From contig NZ_FQZG01000032.1 in the NCBI RefSeq assembly GCF_900141915.1, positions 1 through 42,289 on the forward strand: 42,289 nucleotides of DNA, read 5' to 3'. Under the pieces are notes generated by a model. The model was not told the origin of the DNA. It made no database searches and saw only the letters and a program-made list of their open reading frames with translations. The stretch is from Tessaracoccus bendigoensis DSM 12906. GTDB lineage: Bacteria > Actinomycetota > Actinomycetes > Propionibacteriales > Propionibacteriaceae. Below are positions 21,210 through 29,686 of the stretch, in pieces (positions within the stretch are counted from its first letter, which is position 1; every line of letters starts with the position of its first letter). Both the position numbers and the translations under genes were made by a program.

Positions 21210-21509
21210 GTGTCGGTTGATGGTTTCTACGAAGTGTTTGTCCTGCTGGATCAGGCCAGCGACCTGATGGTCCGGGACGAGTCGATTTCCGGCGCCGCGG
21301 CGCTCGATATCGCTGCGGGTCACGCGATCGCCTCGGACCTCGCTGCGGGCCTTGACGAGGCGCCGGTCGAGTTGCCGTCGTCGGTGGTCGGCTGTCTTGA
21401 GCAGGCTGCGCGCCGGGTGATGCGGTGGGAGCCGTCCGAGCTCAGCACCGAGGCGCTGGTGCTCGTGACCATCGTGCTGCAGCTGCGCCTCGAACTGTGC
21501 AGGGCCTGA
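21210..21509 (+). CDS. Small helical protein, unknown function
   Basis: A 99-aa protein with a strong ribosome site, GGAGGAGG, five bases before GTG 21210. It is helical and acidic (VLLDQASDLMVRDE, AAALDIAAGHAIASDL) with no membrane segment or signal peptide. The stop is one base before the start of the sigma-like gene, so the two are co-transcribed and probably act together, for example as an anti-sigma or chaperone partner. That role is inferred from position only. The gap 20890-21209 upstream must carry the divergent promoters. Confidence 0.65.
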   Translation: MSVDGFYEVFVLLDQASDLMVRDESISGAAALDIAAGHAIASDLAAGLDEAPVELPSSVVGCLEQAARRVMRWEPSELSTEALVLVTIVLQLRLELCRA

Positions 21510-21510
21510 C

Positions 21511-23337
21511 GTGCCCAGGTTCAACGACTCAGTGCGACACGCCGCCTCGCTGATGGGCGGTTCCCCGGTCCACATCGGGGCCTGGGCTGCGACGGTCCGA
21601 CGCTGCGACGAACTGCTGGAGGGAAGGGATCCAGCGGTGCGGCACGCATCGGCGCTGGTCCCTCTCCTGGCGGGCGAAACGGGGCGAGGGAGGGCTGCGG
21701 CGCCGTCGGTGCCCGGTCTGGACTGTGATCCTGGGGCGGTGTTGACGCGGCAGGATCGGCAGCAGGTGCGTCTCGTTGTGCTGTATGTGACCCGTGCTGC
21801 TTCGACGGGTGTGGAGGATCCGGCTGCTCGGTTGCTGTTGTCGGGGGTGGAGCGGCGCCTGTTGCAGTCCACGCCTGGGTCGATGGATGGCTTCGAGGGT
21901 GGGTTGCGGGAGTGGAGTTCCGCGGTGGCCGGTTCGGTGGAGTCGATGACGCCGGCGTTGGCGTTGGCGGTGTGCCGGACGCAGTGGGCGTTGATGCGAC
22001 GCGCGACTGATCTGATGGGTGAGTTCGAGGTCACTGACGGGGTCGGCCATGAGCGGCTGCAGGCAGCTGTGGAGGCCAGCCGACTGTCCTGGGAGGACGC
22101 CTACGATGCGTGGCGGGCGATTCTGCCGCGGCAGGCGACGGCCTCGGGCGACATCGGTCGGGCGACCCTGGCGGTCAGACTGGCGGCCCGCAAGGCCGGC
22201 GATGCCGAGAAGCTGATGGGGTTCTTGGGCACGGGCTTTGGCGGGAACTTGGCCGCCGCGATGGCGGTGACTCCACCGGAGATGCGCAGGAGCTCGGGGC
22301 TGGTGTTGGCGGCGGTCACGCTGGAGACGCGCAGCGATCTCGCCACGACCGTCGAGCCCCGGCCGGCCTCCCGATCGGAGCCTGCCGAGGAGCGGAGCCG
22401 TCGCCTTGGGCCGGCGGTGAGGTTTACCGCGGACTCGAGTCGCTTGCCGTTGGTGCGAGCGCCGGGGCGTTCGTCGCCGGATCCGGAGTGGCCGAGGATC
22501 GAGGATCACGGGGCGCTGGTTGAGCTCGCGGGGCAGCGGGACGCCGGGGTGATCGCGGCGGCGGCCCGGTCTGGTGTCGCGGAGGCCCAGGCCCTGGTGG
22601 CGGGAGTGTCGCCGAGTGAGTTGGATGCCTTGGTGGAGCGGGGCCGGTTGGCGCGGGCGGCGATCGTGGCGTCGGGTGTGGCGGCGGCGAAGCATTGGAG
22701 CCGGAGGATCCCGCCTGATCTGAGCCACGCGCGCCAGGAGTTCGTCGCGGAGGCATCGCTGCGGATGGCGGAGATCGTGGACCGGTGGGACCCGCGTCGC
22801 GCGTCGTGGGGGTTGTTCGCGTACCAGGAGGCCGGCTACGAGTTCTGGGACAGCAACCGCCGTCGGGCACGGGCACGTGAGGTGGTCAGTGACCGGATCG
22901 GCGACTTCGCCGACGAGCAGGATCGCATAGTGGGTCAGGTCCCTGTCTCGCCCGAGGAGAGGGTGCTGCGCGGGGTGGAGCGCGCGCTGGTGGCGCAGCT
23001 GGTGGACGGGTTGCCTGGCCGGCTCAGCGACGTGATGGCGGGTCGTCTGGGATTGGCCGGACAGCGAAAAACGTTGGCTGTGATCGGGGAGGAGGCGGGG
23101 TCCTCCCTGTCGACGGTCTATCGTGACGACCGCGAGGGTACCCGGCTGCTGCAGGAGCGCTATCTCGCCCAGCAGGACCGTCACCCGTCGACGCCGTCCG
23201 GTGTGACGCTGCGGCAGCTGGCGCAGGTTCTGCAACCTCCATCAGGGGAGGAAGCGTCGGCCGGGTCGGGCTCGTCGCGGCCGGAGCATCGGCACGAGAG
23301 GCGTGGCGCTGGGGGCGTGCCGGGGGTGTCGAGGTGA
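21511..23337 (+). CDS. Large sigma-70-like regulator
   Basis: A 608-aa protein. Residues ~1-330 are an Ala-rich helical region I do not recognise. Residues ~383-453 look like sigma region 2: AAKHWSRRIPPDLSHARQEF, MAEIVDRWDPRRASWGLFAY, then DSNRRRARAREVV. Residues ~486-550 look like region 4, with a DNA-binding helix in LAVIGEEAGSSLSTVYRDD. It begins one base after the 99-aa gene. Sigma factors of this kind could turn on the downstream pilus genes. The long N-terminal extension is unusual for a sigma factor; the protein may need activation. It could also be a sigma-derived DNA-binding protein with no polymerase role. Confidence 0.7.
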   Translation: MPRFNDSVRHAASLMGGSPVHIGAWAATVRRCDELLEGRDPAVRHASALVPLLAGETGRGRAAAPSVPGLDCDPGAVLTRQDRQQVRLVVLYVTRAASTGVEDPAARLLLSGVERRLLQSTPGSMDGFEGGLREWSSAVAGSVESMTPALALAVCRTQWALMRRATDLMGEFEVTDGVGHERLQAAVEASRLSWEDAYDAWRAILPRQATASGDIGRATLAVRLAARKAGDAEKLMGFLGTGFGGNLAAAMAVTPPEMRRSSGLVLAAVTLETRSDLATTVEPRPASRSEPAEERSRRLGPAVRFTADSSRLPLVRAPGRSSPDPEWPRIEDHGALVELAGQRDAGVIAAAARSGVAEAQALVAGVSPSELDALVERGRLARAAIVASGVAAAKHWSRRIPPDLSHARQEFVAEASLRMAEIVDRWDPRRASWGLFAYQEAGYEFWDSNRRRARAREVVSDRIGDFADEQDRIVGQVPVSPEERVLRGVERALVAQLVDGLPGRLSDVMAGRLGLAGQRKTLAVIGEEAGSSLSTVYRDDREGTRLLQERYLAQQDRHPSTPSGVTLRQLAQVLQPPSGEEASAGSGSSRPEHRHERRGAGGVPGVSR

Positions 23338-23359
23338 TGGAGGCCCTTATCATGTGGGC

Positions 23360-23740
23360 ATGTCAGTGGCACAGCGGCTCCGTGAGGCGAGGGTGGCCGC
23401 TGGTTTGACCCAGGCGCAGTTGGCGGCCCGGCTGGGGGTGGCGGACGGCACTCGGGTCGCGGCGTGGGAGCACGGACGCGCGACGCCGCATCCGGCGACG
23501 TGGGCGGCGATCTGCTCCCTGCTGGACACGGACCTGGAGGAGCCAGGGGAGGTGACCCTGCGGTCGCTTAGACTGCGGCGTGGCTTGACCCCCGAGGATG
23601 TGGCTGCGGAGCTGGGAGTTGCCGCTGTCACGGTGCGGCGGTGGGAGTCGGGGGCTCATCGGCCGCGGGCGCGGCACGCGCAACGGCTGGCGCAGCTCTA
23701 TGGGGTCGCCACCCTCCTCGAAATGACCGAAAGACACTAG
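23360..23740 (+). CDS. Tandem XRE-family HTH regulator
   Basis: A 126-aa protein holding two Cro/C1-type helix-turn-helix domains in a row. The first, residues ~4-58, has AGLTQAQLAARLGV and WEHGRATPHPATW. The second, ~66-118, has GLTPEDVAAELGVAAVTVRR and WESGAHRPRARHA. A GTG six bases upstream (23354) is an alternative start better spaced from GGAGG at 23339-23343. It sits between the sigma-like gene and the pilus operon, so it may repress one or both. Confidence 0.8.
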   Translation: MSVAQRLREARVAAGLTQAQLAARLGVADGTRVAAWEHGRATPHPATWAAICSLLDTDLEEPGEVTLRSLRLRRGLTPEDVAAELGVAAVTVRRWESGAHRPRARHAQRLAQLYGVATLLEMTERH

Positions 23741-23810
23741 CGGCAAAAATACGTTGCATTTAGGTTCACGCTGTAGGCCCAGTGTTTCCGGGTTATGGGG
23801 GAGTGTGATC

Positions 23811-24512
23811 ATGCGACAGGATCTTGTGGGAGATGAACCGGCGGCGTCGAGGCCGCCGATCGTGGCGGCTGCCAGGACGCAGCGGCGTCCGTTGTTCGCG
23901 GTGCTCGCGGGGCTGTTGATCCTGCTTGGCGCGGCCGGGGGTGCGTTGGTGTTCCTGTCGACAGGCTCGAGTGTGGAGGCTGTCGCGGCCCGGGTGTCGG
24001 TGGCGCGCGGTCAGGTGATGACGGCGGAGATGTTCACCACCGTGCAGATCGCCCCGGATCAGCAGCTGTCGTTGATGGAAGCATCCGAGCTGCCGTTGCT
24101 GCTGGGGAAGCGTGCCGCGCACGATGTGGCGGCCGGCTCCCTGGTGTCCCCTGAGGCCGGGATGGAGGCGATGGTTCCGGGGTCGGGTCGCACGGTGGTG
24201 GGGCTGTCGTTGCCGCCGGGGGCGGAGCCGGCGATTCCTTTGCTGGTCGGTGACCGGGTCCGGGTGATCCTCACCGAGCCCGCCTACGCCTGCGCCGCGG
24301 GCGAGACCACCGAATCCCTGGACGGCTCACCGGCTACTGCGGGGTGCACGGTCAACGTGGTCATTCCCGGCACTGTGGTCGCTACGGCGCGGGATGAGGC
24401 GTCGGGTCAGGTGTCGGTGTCGGTGGATGTCGCCGCGGCCGATGCCCCCCGGACCGCGGCGGCCGCCGCGTTGGGCCGCGCGGCGCTGGTCCTCGACAGC
24501 CGGGACACCTGA
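23811..24512 (+). CDS. SAF domain pilus assembly protein (CpaB-like)
   Basis: A 233-aa protein with a cytoplasmic N-terminus, one membrane helix (~30-50, FAVLAGLLILLGAAGGALVF), and an SAF domain (VAARVSVARGQVMTAEMF...LLLGKRAAHDVAAGSLVSPE). CpaB/RcpC proteins with SAF domains belong to Tad pilus machines and are thought to bind the cell wall. It is the first gene of a long pilus operon. GGGGGAG upstream supports ATG 23811; the in-frame GTG at 23805 is an alternative. The next gene starts within its stop (TGATG). Confidence 0.8.
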   Translation: MRQDLVGDEPAASRPPIVAAARTQRRPLFAVLAGLLILLGAAGGALVFLSTGSSVEAVAARVSVARGQVMTAEMFTTVQIAPDQQLSLMEASELPLLLGKRAAHDVAAGSLVSPEAGMEAMVPGSGRTVVGLSLPPGAEPAIPLLVGDRVRVILTEPAYACAAGETTESLDGSPATAGCTVNVVIPGTVVATARDEASGQVSVSVDVAAADAPRTAAAAALGRAALVLDSRDT

Positions 24513-25243
24513 TGGCTGTCTACGCGCTGACCTCCGCCTCGGGTTCCCCCGGGGTGACCGCCACCGCGCTGGGTCTGGCGTTGGAGTGGCCGAACCAGGT
24601 GCTGCTGGTCGACGCGGACCCGGTCGGCGGGTCGGCGATCCTGGCTGGCTACTACCGCGGCACCGTGGCTCATCCCGGCACCCTGGTCGAACTCTGGTCC
24701 GCCCACCGCCAGGGCGGGCTCGAGGCCGCGGTGCGGGAGTTGGCGTTGCGGCTGTCGGAGACGGCCTCCCTGATCCCCGGCCCCGCGGGCGCGGCGCAGG
24801 CCGGCGGCCTGGCGGATCTGTGGCCGGCGCTGGCCGCGCAGCTGCGGGTGCTGTCTCAGCTTGGCGTCGACGTCCTGATCGATCTGGGTCGCCTCGGCCA
24901 CACGCACTTCGCCACCCCCCTGGCCAGGGCCGCCGACGAGCTGCTGCTGGTCATGCGTAGCGATCTACCGGCGGTGGCGGCAGTGGCGGCCGCGGAGGTG
25001 CCCTTGGAGGCCCCGGTCCGCGGGCTGCTGATCGGCCCGAACCGGCCCTACACGGCCCACGCCGTCGCGTCGGTGATCAAACGCGAGGTCAGCGTGTCGT
25101 TGCCGTGGGCGCCGGAGGAGGCCGCCGTCCTCAGCCACGGTCAGCCGGAGCCGAAGCGTGGCCTCAAGCTCCGCAAGGCGCTGCGGCAGGCCGCCGAAGA
25201 GCTCCACACCACATCCATCACCGCCCTGGGGGTTTCCGCATGA
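24512..25243 (+). CDS. TadZ/CpaE-like MinD-family protein with degenerate P-loop
   Basis: A 243-aa protein of the ParA/MinD fold: it opens VYALTSASGSPGVTATALGL, then QVLLVDADPVGGSA (switch region), and DVLIDLGRLG. In Tad systems TadZ/CpaE positions the machine at a pole. Here the P-loop reads SGSPGVTAT: both lysines expected in KGGxGKT are absent, so ATP binding by the usual route is doubtful. It overlaps CpaB by one base and TadA by ATGA. Confidence 0.75.
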   Translation: MAVYALTSASGSPGVTATALGLALEWPNQVLLVDADPVGGSAILAGYYRGTVAHPGTLVELWSAHRQGGLEAAVRELALRLSETASLIPGPAGAAQAGGLADLWPALAAQLRVLSQLGVDVLIDLGRLGHTHFATPLARAADELLLVMRSDLPAVAAVAAAEVPLEAPVRGLLIGPNRPYTAHAVASVIKREVSVSLPWAPEEAAVLSHGQPEPKRGLKLRKALRQAAEELHTTSITALGVSA

Positions 25244-26760
25244 GCGACGCTTTGCAGGCCGCCGAGATCGATCCCGGCACCCTGGCACTGTTCACCCAAC
25301 CTGCCCCGCCGGCGGGTCGGACCCGCGGCAGCTTCCGCATGCTCACCACCGACGAGCCGCGCCGCCAAGCCCAGCAGGCGCCCGATGCGCAGCCGGAGCT
25401 GGTGCGGGCGGTGCTCGCCCCACGGGTCCAGCGTCGCCTGGCGGGGGAGATCGATTGGGATCTGGTCGACACGCTCCGCGAACGGGTATCGGCGGAACTG
25501 TCGGAGCGCGACCCTGACCCCTCGGCGCGTGAGGACGTGGGGAGGGAGATCATCGCGGCGGTGCTGGAGGAGGAGTCCCGCGCCTCCACCGTCCGCGGCC
25601 AGCTCACCTGGACCCTCGACCACCAGGACCAGCTCGCGCAGGCCCTGTTCGATGCGGTGTTCCGCCTCGGCCGGTTGCAGCCGTATCTCGATGACGAGGC
25701 GGTGGAGAACGTGATCATCTCCGGCTTCGACAACGTGCTGGTGGAAAACAGCGACGGCGAGCTGGTCCCCGCGCCCCCGGTCGCGTCGAGCGATGAGCAG
25801 CTGATCGAGTACCTGACGTTCATGGCCGCCCACCAGCCCAAACCCAGGGAATTCAGCGAGGCGGCGACGAAGCTGCACCTGGCCCTGCCGGGCCGGGCGA
25901 GGCTGTTCGCCTCGGCGTGGGTGACGTCGCGGCCGACGGTGATCATCCGCCGCAACCGCCTCGTTGACGCAGGGCTCCACGAGCTCGTCGCGTTGGGTTC
26001 GTTGTCGCAGGTGGCCGCGTCGTTCTTGTCTGCGGTGGTGCAGGCCCGGATGTCGCTGGTCGTCTCTGGGGATCAAGGCACCGGCAAGACCACCATGCTG
26101 CGCGCGTTGGCCCACGAGCTGCCCGCACACGTCCAGATCGGCACCATCGAAACCGAGTACGAGCTGTACTTGAAGGACACCGGGGATCATCAGGTGGTCC
26201 ACGAGTGGCAGGCCAACCCCGGCTCCGGGGAGATCGGGCTCAACGGCCGCCGCGCCGGCGAGTACACCGTCCGCGAGGCCCTCGAAGACTCTCTGCGGGC
26301 GAACTTGTCGTACACGATCGTGGGGGAGGTCCGCGGCTCGGAGATCGTGACCATGTTCAAGTGCATGCAGTCCGGCTCCGGCTCCATGTCCACCACGCAT
26401 GCGAGGACTGCCGAGGGGGCGATCCGGAAGCTTGTCACCTGTGCGACGCAGGAGGGCGCCAACATCACCCGCGAATACGCGCTCAACGTGATCGCCGAGG
26501 ACATCGACGTGATCGTCCAGCTCCAGGTCGAATCCGTCCAACAGCCTGATGGCACCTGGCGGAAACGCCGCTGGGTGTCCGAGATCATCGCCGTCGAACC
26601 CGGCGAGGACGCCAAGGGCTTTGCCACGACCACCATCTTCGCCGCCGAACCGGGCAGCCACCGCGCCACCGCCCGCATCCTGCCACCGAGGTTCCGGATG
26701 CTGGAGCGGTTCGGGTTCGACCTGGCTGGCTTCAACGCCGAGCGGGGAACCCGCGCATGA
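25240..26760 (+). CDS. tadA: Tad pilus secretion ATPase (TadA/CpaF family)
   Basis: A 506-aa secretion ATPase that powers pilin assembly. Walker A is GDQGTGKTT at ~277-285, the Asp/Glu box follows (IETEYELYL), Walker B-like TIVGEVRGSE at ~359-368, and the His box STTHART at ~384-390. The N-terminal ~160 residues contain the usual helical region and AVENVIISGFDNVLVE. Start ATG 25240 overlaps the TadZ stop, and the stop overlaps the TadB start. A longer open frame begins inside the TadZ gene and is rejected. All motifs are intact. Confidence 0.95.
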   Translation: MSDALQAAEIDPGTLALFTQPAPPAGRTRGSFRMLTTDEPRRQAQQAPDAQPELVRAVLAPRVQRRLAGEIDWDLVDTLRERVSAELSERDPDPSAREDVGREIIAAVLEEESRASTVRGQLTWTLDHQDQLAQALFDAVFRLGRLQPYLDDEAVENVIISGFDNVLVENSDGELVPAPPVASSDEQLIEYLTFMAAHQPKPREFSEAATKLHLALPGRARLFASAWVTSRPTVIIRRNRLVDAGLHELVALGSLSQVAASFLSAVVQARMSLVVSGDQGTGKTTMLRALAHELPAHVQIGTIETEYELYLKDTGDHQVVHEWQANPGSGEIGLNGRRAGEYTVREALEDSLRANLSYTIVGEVRGSEIVTMFKCMQSGSGSMSTTHARTAEGAIRKLVTCATQEGANITREYALNVIAEDIDVIVQLQVESVQQPDGTWRKRRWVSEIIAVEPGEDAKGFATTTIFAAEPGSHRATARILPPRFRMLERFGFDLAGFNAERGTRA

Positions 26761-27635
26761 CTGTCCTGGCAGCATTGTCTGGTGCGCTGATCGTCGCGGG
26801 CATCCTCGGCCTGATCTACGCGCTGACCCCCCACCCCGTCACCCCCGCGAAGGCGCCGCGGGTCCGGCGCCGCCGGCTGTCGAAGGTCCGCACCGTTGCT
26901 CTCGCCGGGCTGGCCGCCGGGGCGCTGATCGCGGTGGTGACCGGGTGGCTCGTCGCCCTGGTCATCGCACCAGCCGCCTCGGTGATGATCTACAAGATGG
27001 TCACCGGTCGGGCGACGAACCGCATCGAGCGGCTCAACGCGCTGGCGGACTTCGCCCGCGCCCTCGGCGGCGTCCTGACCGTCGGCCGCGGCCTGGAGCA
27101 GGCGATCCTGCACGCCGCCCGCTCCGCCCCCGCCGCGCTGGCCCCCGAAATCGGCAGATTGGCTGCACGGGTCCGCGCCAACGTCGCCACCGCCACCGCG
27201 CTCAGGTTGTTTGCCGACGAGTTGGATGATGCGACAGGGGACCTGTTCGCCGCCACCCTGATCCTCGCCGCCGAACGCCGCGGCCCCGGCGTGGCCTCCG
27301 CCATGCAGGGCCTGGCCGAATCCATCGACGAGGACGTCAAGGCCCGCCGCCAGGTCGAAACCGAGCAGCAGAAGGCCCGCACCGCCGCCAGAATGATCAC
27401 CATCATCTCCGCGCTCCTCCTCGGGGGCCTGTTCCTGGCCGGCAGCTACGTCGAGCCCTACCGCACCCCGCTGGGCCAGGTCCTGCTGACCGTGTTCATG
27501 TCCATGTACCTGGCCGCCTTGGTGTGGATGGGCCGCATCTCCGCCCCCAAGCCCCTGCCGCGGTTCATCGGCGTCACCGGACAGCACGCCACAGCCAACA
27601 CCGCTGTCGCCGGGAAGCAGGGGGGTGTGGGATGA
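26757..27635 (+). CDS. tadB: Tad pilus inner-membrane platform protein TadB-like
   Basis: A 292-aa membrane protein of the type II secretion F family. It has an N-terminal helix (VLAALSGALIVAGILGLIYA), a second pair around 45-85, the F-domain with ALADFARALGGVLTVGRGLEQAI, and C-terminal helices at ~212-230 and ~240-265. It anchors TadA and helps assemble pilin. ATGA overlaps at both ends show tight coupling to TadA and TadC. Confidence 0.9.
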   Translation: MTVLAALSGALIVAGILGLIYALTPHPVTPAKAPRVRRRRLSKVRTVALAGLAAGALIAVVTGWLVALVIAPAASVMIYKMVTGRATNRIERLNALADFARALGGVLTVGRGLEQAILHAARSAPAALAPEIGRLAARVRANVATATALRLFADELDDATGDLFAATLILAAERRGPGVASAMQGLAESIDEDVKARRQVETEQQKARTAARMITIISALLLGGLFLAGSYVEPYRTPLGQVLLTVFMSMYLAALVWMGRISAPKPLPRFIGVTGQHATANTAVAGKQGGVG

Positions 27636-28522
27636 CCGCGCTGCAGCTGGCCATGCTCTCGGGCGCCACCATCACCGCCGGCCTGGTCATGCTCGTCGCC
27701 GGCCTGGTGCCGGCCCCGACCCATCTGAAGGACGCCATCGGCCGCCTCCAACCCCGCATCACCCTCGACACCCTGAGCATGGGGGAGAAGGCAGATTCGG
27801 AGGTTCGCCTCGGCCGCTGGGCCGAGCGCCACCTCCCCGCGATCATCTGGGGCACCGCACCGGAGAAGGACCTCGCTCTCCTGGGACGCACCAAGGCCAC
27901 GTTCTACGGCTCCAAACTGATCTCCGGCATCCTCGGCCTCCTCGTCGTGCCCGTGATCAGCGTGGCGACCATGTTGCTCGGTCTCCCCATCCCGATCGCG
28001 GTGCCCGTCCTCGGCTCGCTCGGGTTCGCGGCCATCATGTGGTTCCTTCCCAACAACGAACTCCGCGACCAAGCCGCCAAAGCCCGCGAAGAATTCTCCT
28101 ACGCCCTGGTCGCGTTCGTGGAAATGGTGGCCCTCGAGCGGCTCTCCGGCGCCACCGTCCCCGAAGCCCTGCTCCGCGCCGCCGACACCGGCGACTCCTG
28201 GGTGTTCCAACGCCTGGCCACCGTGCTGCGCCGCACCCACTACACCGGCCAGAACCCGTGGGACGCGCTGGCGGACATGGGCCACCACTACGACCTGCCC
28301 GATCTGGTCGACCTGGCCGACATCATGCGCCTGGCCGGCGCCGACGGCACCCGCATCTACTCCTCACTACGCGCCCGCGGCGCCGCCATGCGCAACGCCA
28401 CCCTCAACCAACAAATTTCGCGTGCCAACGCCGCCGGGGAACGCATCGCCATCCCCGTCACCCTGCTCGTCCTCGTCCTGGCGATCACCCTCGTCGTCCC
28501 CGCAGTCCTCCGCATGATCTAA
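27632..28522 (+). CDS. tadC: Tad pilus inner-membrane platform protein TadC-like
   Basis: A 296-aa T2SS F-family membrane protein. Helices at ~5-28, ~92-135 (two), and ~270-292 frame a soluble F domain with FSYALVAFVEMVALERLSGA and DLVDLADIMRLAGADGTRIY. It pairs with TadB to form the platform. ATG 27632 overlaps the TadB stop. The Flp gene follows after 19 bp with AAAGGAA upstream. Confidence 0.9.
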   Translation: MTALQLAMLSGATITAGLVMLVAGLVPAPTHLKDAIGRLQPRITLDTLSMGEKADSEVRLGRWAERHLPAIIWGTAPEKDLALLGRTKATFYGSKLISGILGLLVVPVISVATMLLGLPIPIAVPVLGSLGFAAIMWFLPNNELRDQAAKAREEFSYALVAFVEMVALERLSGATVPEALLRAADTGDSWVFQRLATVLRRTHYTGQNPWDALADMGHHYDLPDLVDLADIMRLAGADGTRIYSSLRARGAAMRNATLNQQISRANAAGERIAIPVTLLVLVLAITLVVPAVLRMI

Positions 28523-28541
28523 CCCGAAAGGAACCACTTCG

Positions 28542-28718
28542 ATGCTTGCCCTCTACAGCTACCTCACCGCCACCCTCCACACGCGTGTCCGGGTGCGGGA
28601 TCAGCGGGGCCTGTCCCAGTCCACCGAGAACGCGATCCTCCTGGCCGGCGCCGTCGGGATCGCCGTCCTGATCATCTCCGCCATCACCGCATATGTGCAG
28701 GCCAACCTCCCCTCCTGA
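28542..28718 (+). CDS. Flp-type pilin (58 aa)
   Basis: A 58-aa product: a short leader to RVRDQRG, then LSQSTENAILLAGAVGIAVL, one hydrophobic helix, and a short polar end. This is the layout of Flp pilins: a cleavage site after Gly, a Glu near the start of the mature peptide, and a membrane helix. AAAGGAA lies ~10 bases upstream. It sits between TadC and a TadE-like gene and overlaps the latter by 26 bp. Probably the main structural subunit of the pilus. No prepilin peptidase gene is in the window. Confidence 0.8.
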   Translation: MLALYSYLTATLHTRVRVRDQRGLSQSTENAILLAGAVGIAVLIISAITAYVQANLPS

Positions 28719-29082
28719 CCAGGACCAACGGGGCCTCAGCTCCTCCGTCCTGGCCACCATCCTCTTCCCGCTCGTCATCAGCGCCCTCTGGCTGACGATG
28801 CAGTGGGCCATGCTCACCTGGGCACAAGCAACCGCCCATGCAGCAGCACAAGACGGAGCCAGAGCAGCAGCAGCCCTCAACGCCACCGGAACACACGGTC
28901 AGGCCACAGCCACCCGAGCCGCCGACAACGGATCCATCGACAACCTCCACGTCACCGCCCAACGAGCCGCCCGACTCACCACAGTCACCATCACCGGCAC
29001 CGCCCTACAAGTCATCCCCGGCTTCCCCGTCACCATCCAGGTCACGGCCACCTCACCCACCCAACGACTCACCCCATCCTGA
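28693..29082 (+). CDS. TadE-like pseudopilin
   Basis: A 129-aa protein with the TadE layout: short basic N-terminus (DQDQRG), then SSSVLATILFPLVISALWLT as membrane helix, followed by AHAAAQDGARAAAAL and a beta-rich end. The Glu normally near the start of the TadE helix is not present. ATG 28693 lies inside the Flp gene in another frame; no better start exists. Membrane-anchored minor pilin role is inferred from family. Confidence 0.75.
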   Translation: MCRPTSPPDQDQRGLSSSVLATILFPLVISALWLTMQWAMLTWAQATAHAAAQDGARAAAALNATGTHGQATATRAADNGSIDNLHVTAQRAARLTTVTITGTALQVIPGFPVTIQVTATSPTQRLTPS

Positions 29083-29095
29083 CGGAGACGAAGAG

Positions 29096-29686
29096 ATGAT
29101 GATCACACGACTCGCACTCGCGGCCCTGGCCGCACTGTTCCTGCTCGGTGTCTGCACCCCAGAGCCGGCGGAGACGCAGTCACCGACGGCCAGCACACCG
29201 GCCGCGACACCCTCGATCACGCCGTCACCGAGCCCGTCCCCCACCGCCTCACCGTCGCCCACCAGCACCCTGTCACCCGAACAAGAAGCCGCCCAAGCGG
29301 CAGCGGTGGAGTACTTCCGCGCACTCAACGCGGTCCGGAGCGACCTGGAGGCTGACTTTCAGCAGGTGGCCGACATCACAACAGGGACGCACACTTCGGC
29401 AGAGTCGCAGGTCATCGGTGAGTACCGCAGTAAGGGGATCGTCCAAGTCGGCGAGCGCACGTACACCTACAAGGGGGTGGGTCCGGTGGTGGAGGCCGGA
29501 GGCGTCAAGTCCGTGGAAGTCCGCGTGTGTAGCGACAGCACCAGCAGCGACATGGTCGACGCTGAGGGCAACTCGGTCCTCGACCCTGCCCGCCTGCGCT
29601 TCGTCGACTTCAGGCTCGACGTAGTCCAGGTCGGCAACAGCTGGCGGATCAACGGAGGACAGAGTGAGGCGGTCGAATCATGCTGA
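29096..29686 (+). CDS. Secreted or lipid-anchored protein of the pilus operon
   Basis: A 196-aa exported protein. The signal region MMITRLALAALAALFLLGVC ends in Cys20, but GV before it makes a poor lipobox, so it may be lipidated or simply secreted. A Pro/Ser/Thr-rich linker (~22-62) suits passage through the cell wall. The folded part (~63-196, EQEAAQAAAVEYFRALNAVR to the end) resembles small alpha+beta domains with a cystatin/NTF2-like start and contains VRVCSD. GGAG eight bases upstream supports the start. It overlaps the next gene. Confidence 0.7.
   Translation: MMITRLALAALAALFLLGVCTPEPAETQSPTASTPAATPSITPSPSPSPTASPSPTSTLSPEQEAAQAAAVEYFRALNAVRSDLEADFQQVADITTGTHTSAESQVIGEYRSKGIVQVGERTYTYKGVGPVVEAGGVKSVEVRVCSDSTSSDMVDAEGNSVLDPARLRFVDFRLDVVQVGNSWRINGGQSEAVESC

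Noticed and set aside
21529..23235. Long minus-strand open frame (568 aa) opposite the sigma-like gene
   Set aside because: Composition is Arg/His/Pro-rich and it has no domain; it is a shadow of a GC-rich gene.
25141..26775. Long minus-strand open frame opposite TadA
   Set aside because: The plus-strand frame has intact TadA motifs; the other is a shadow.
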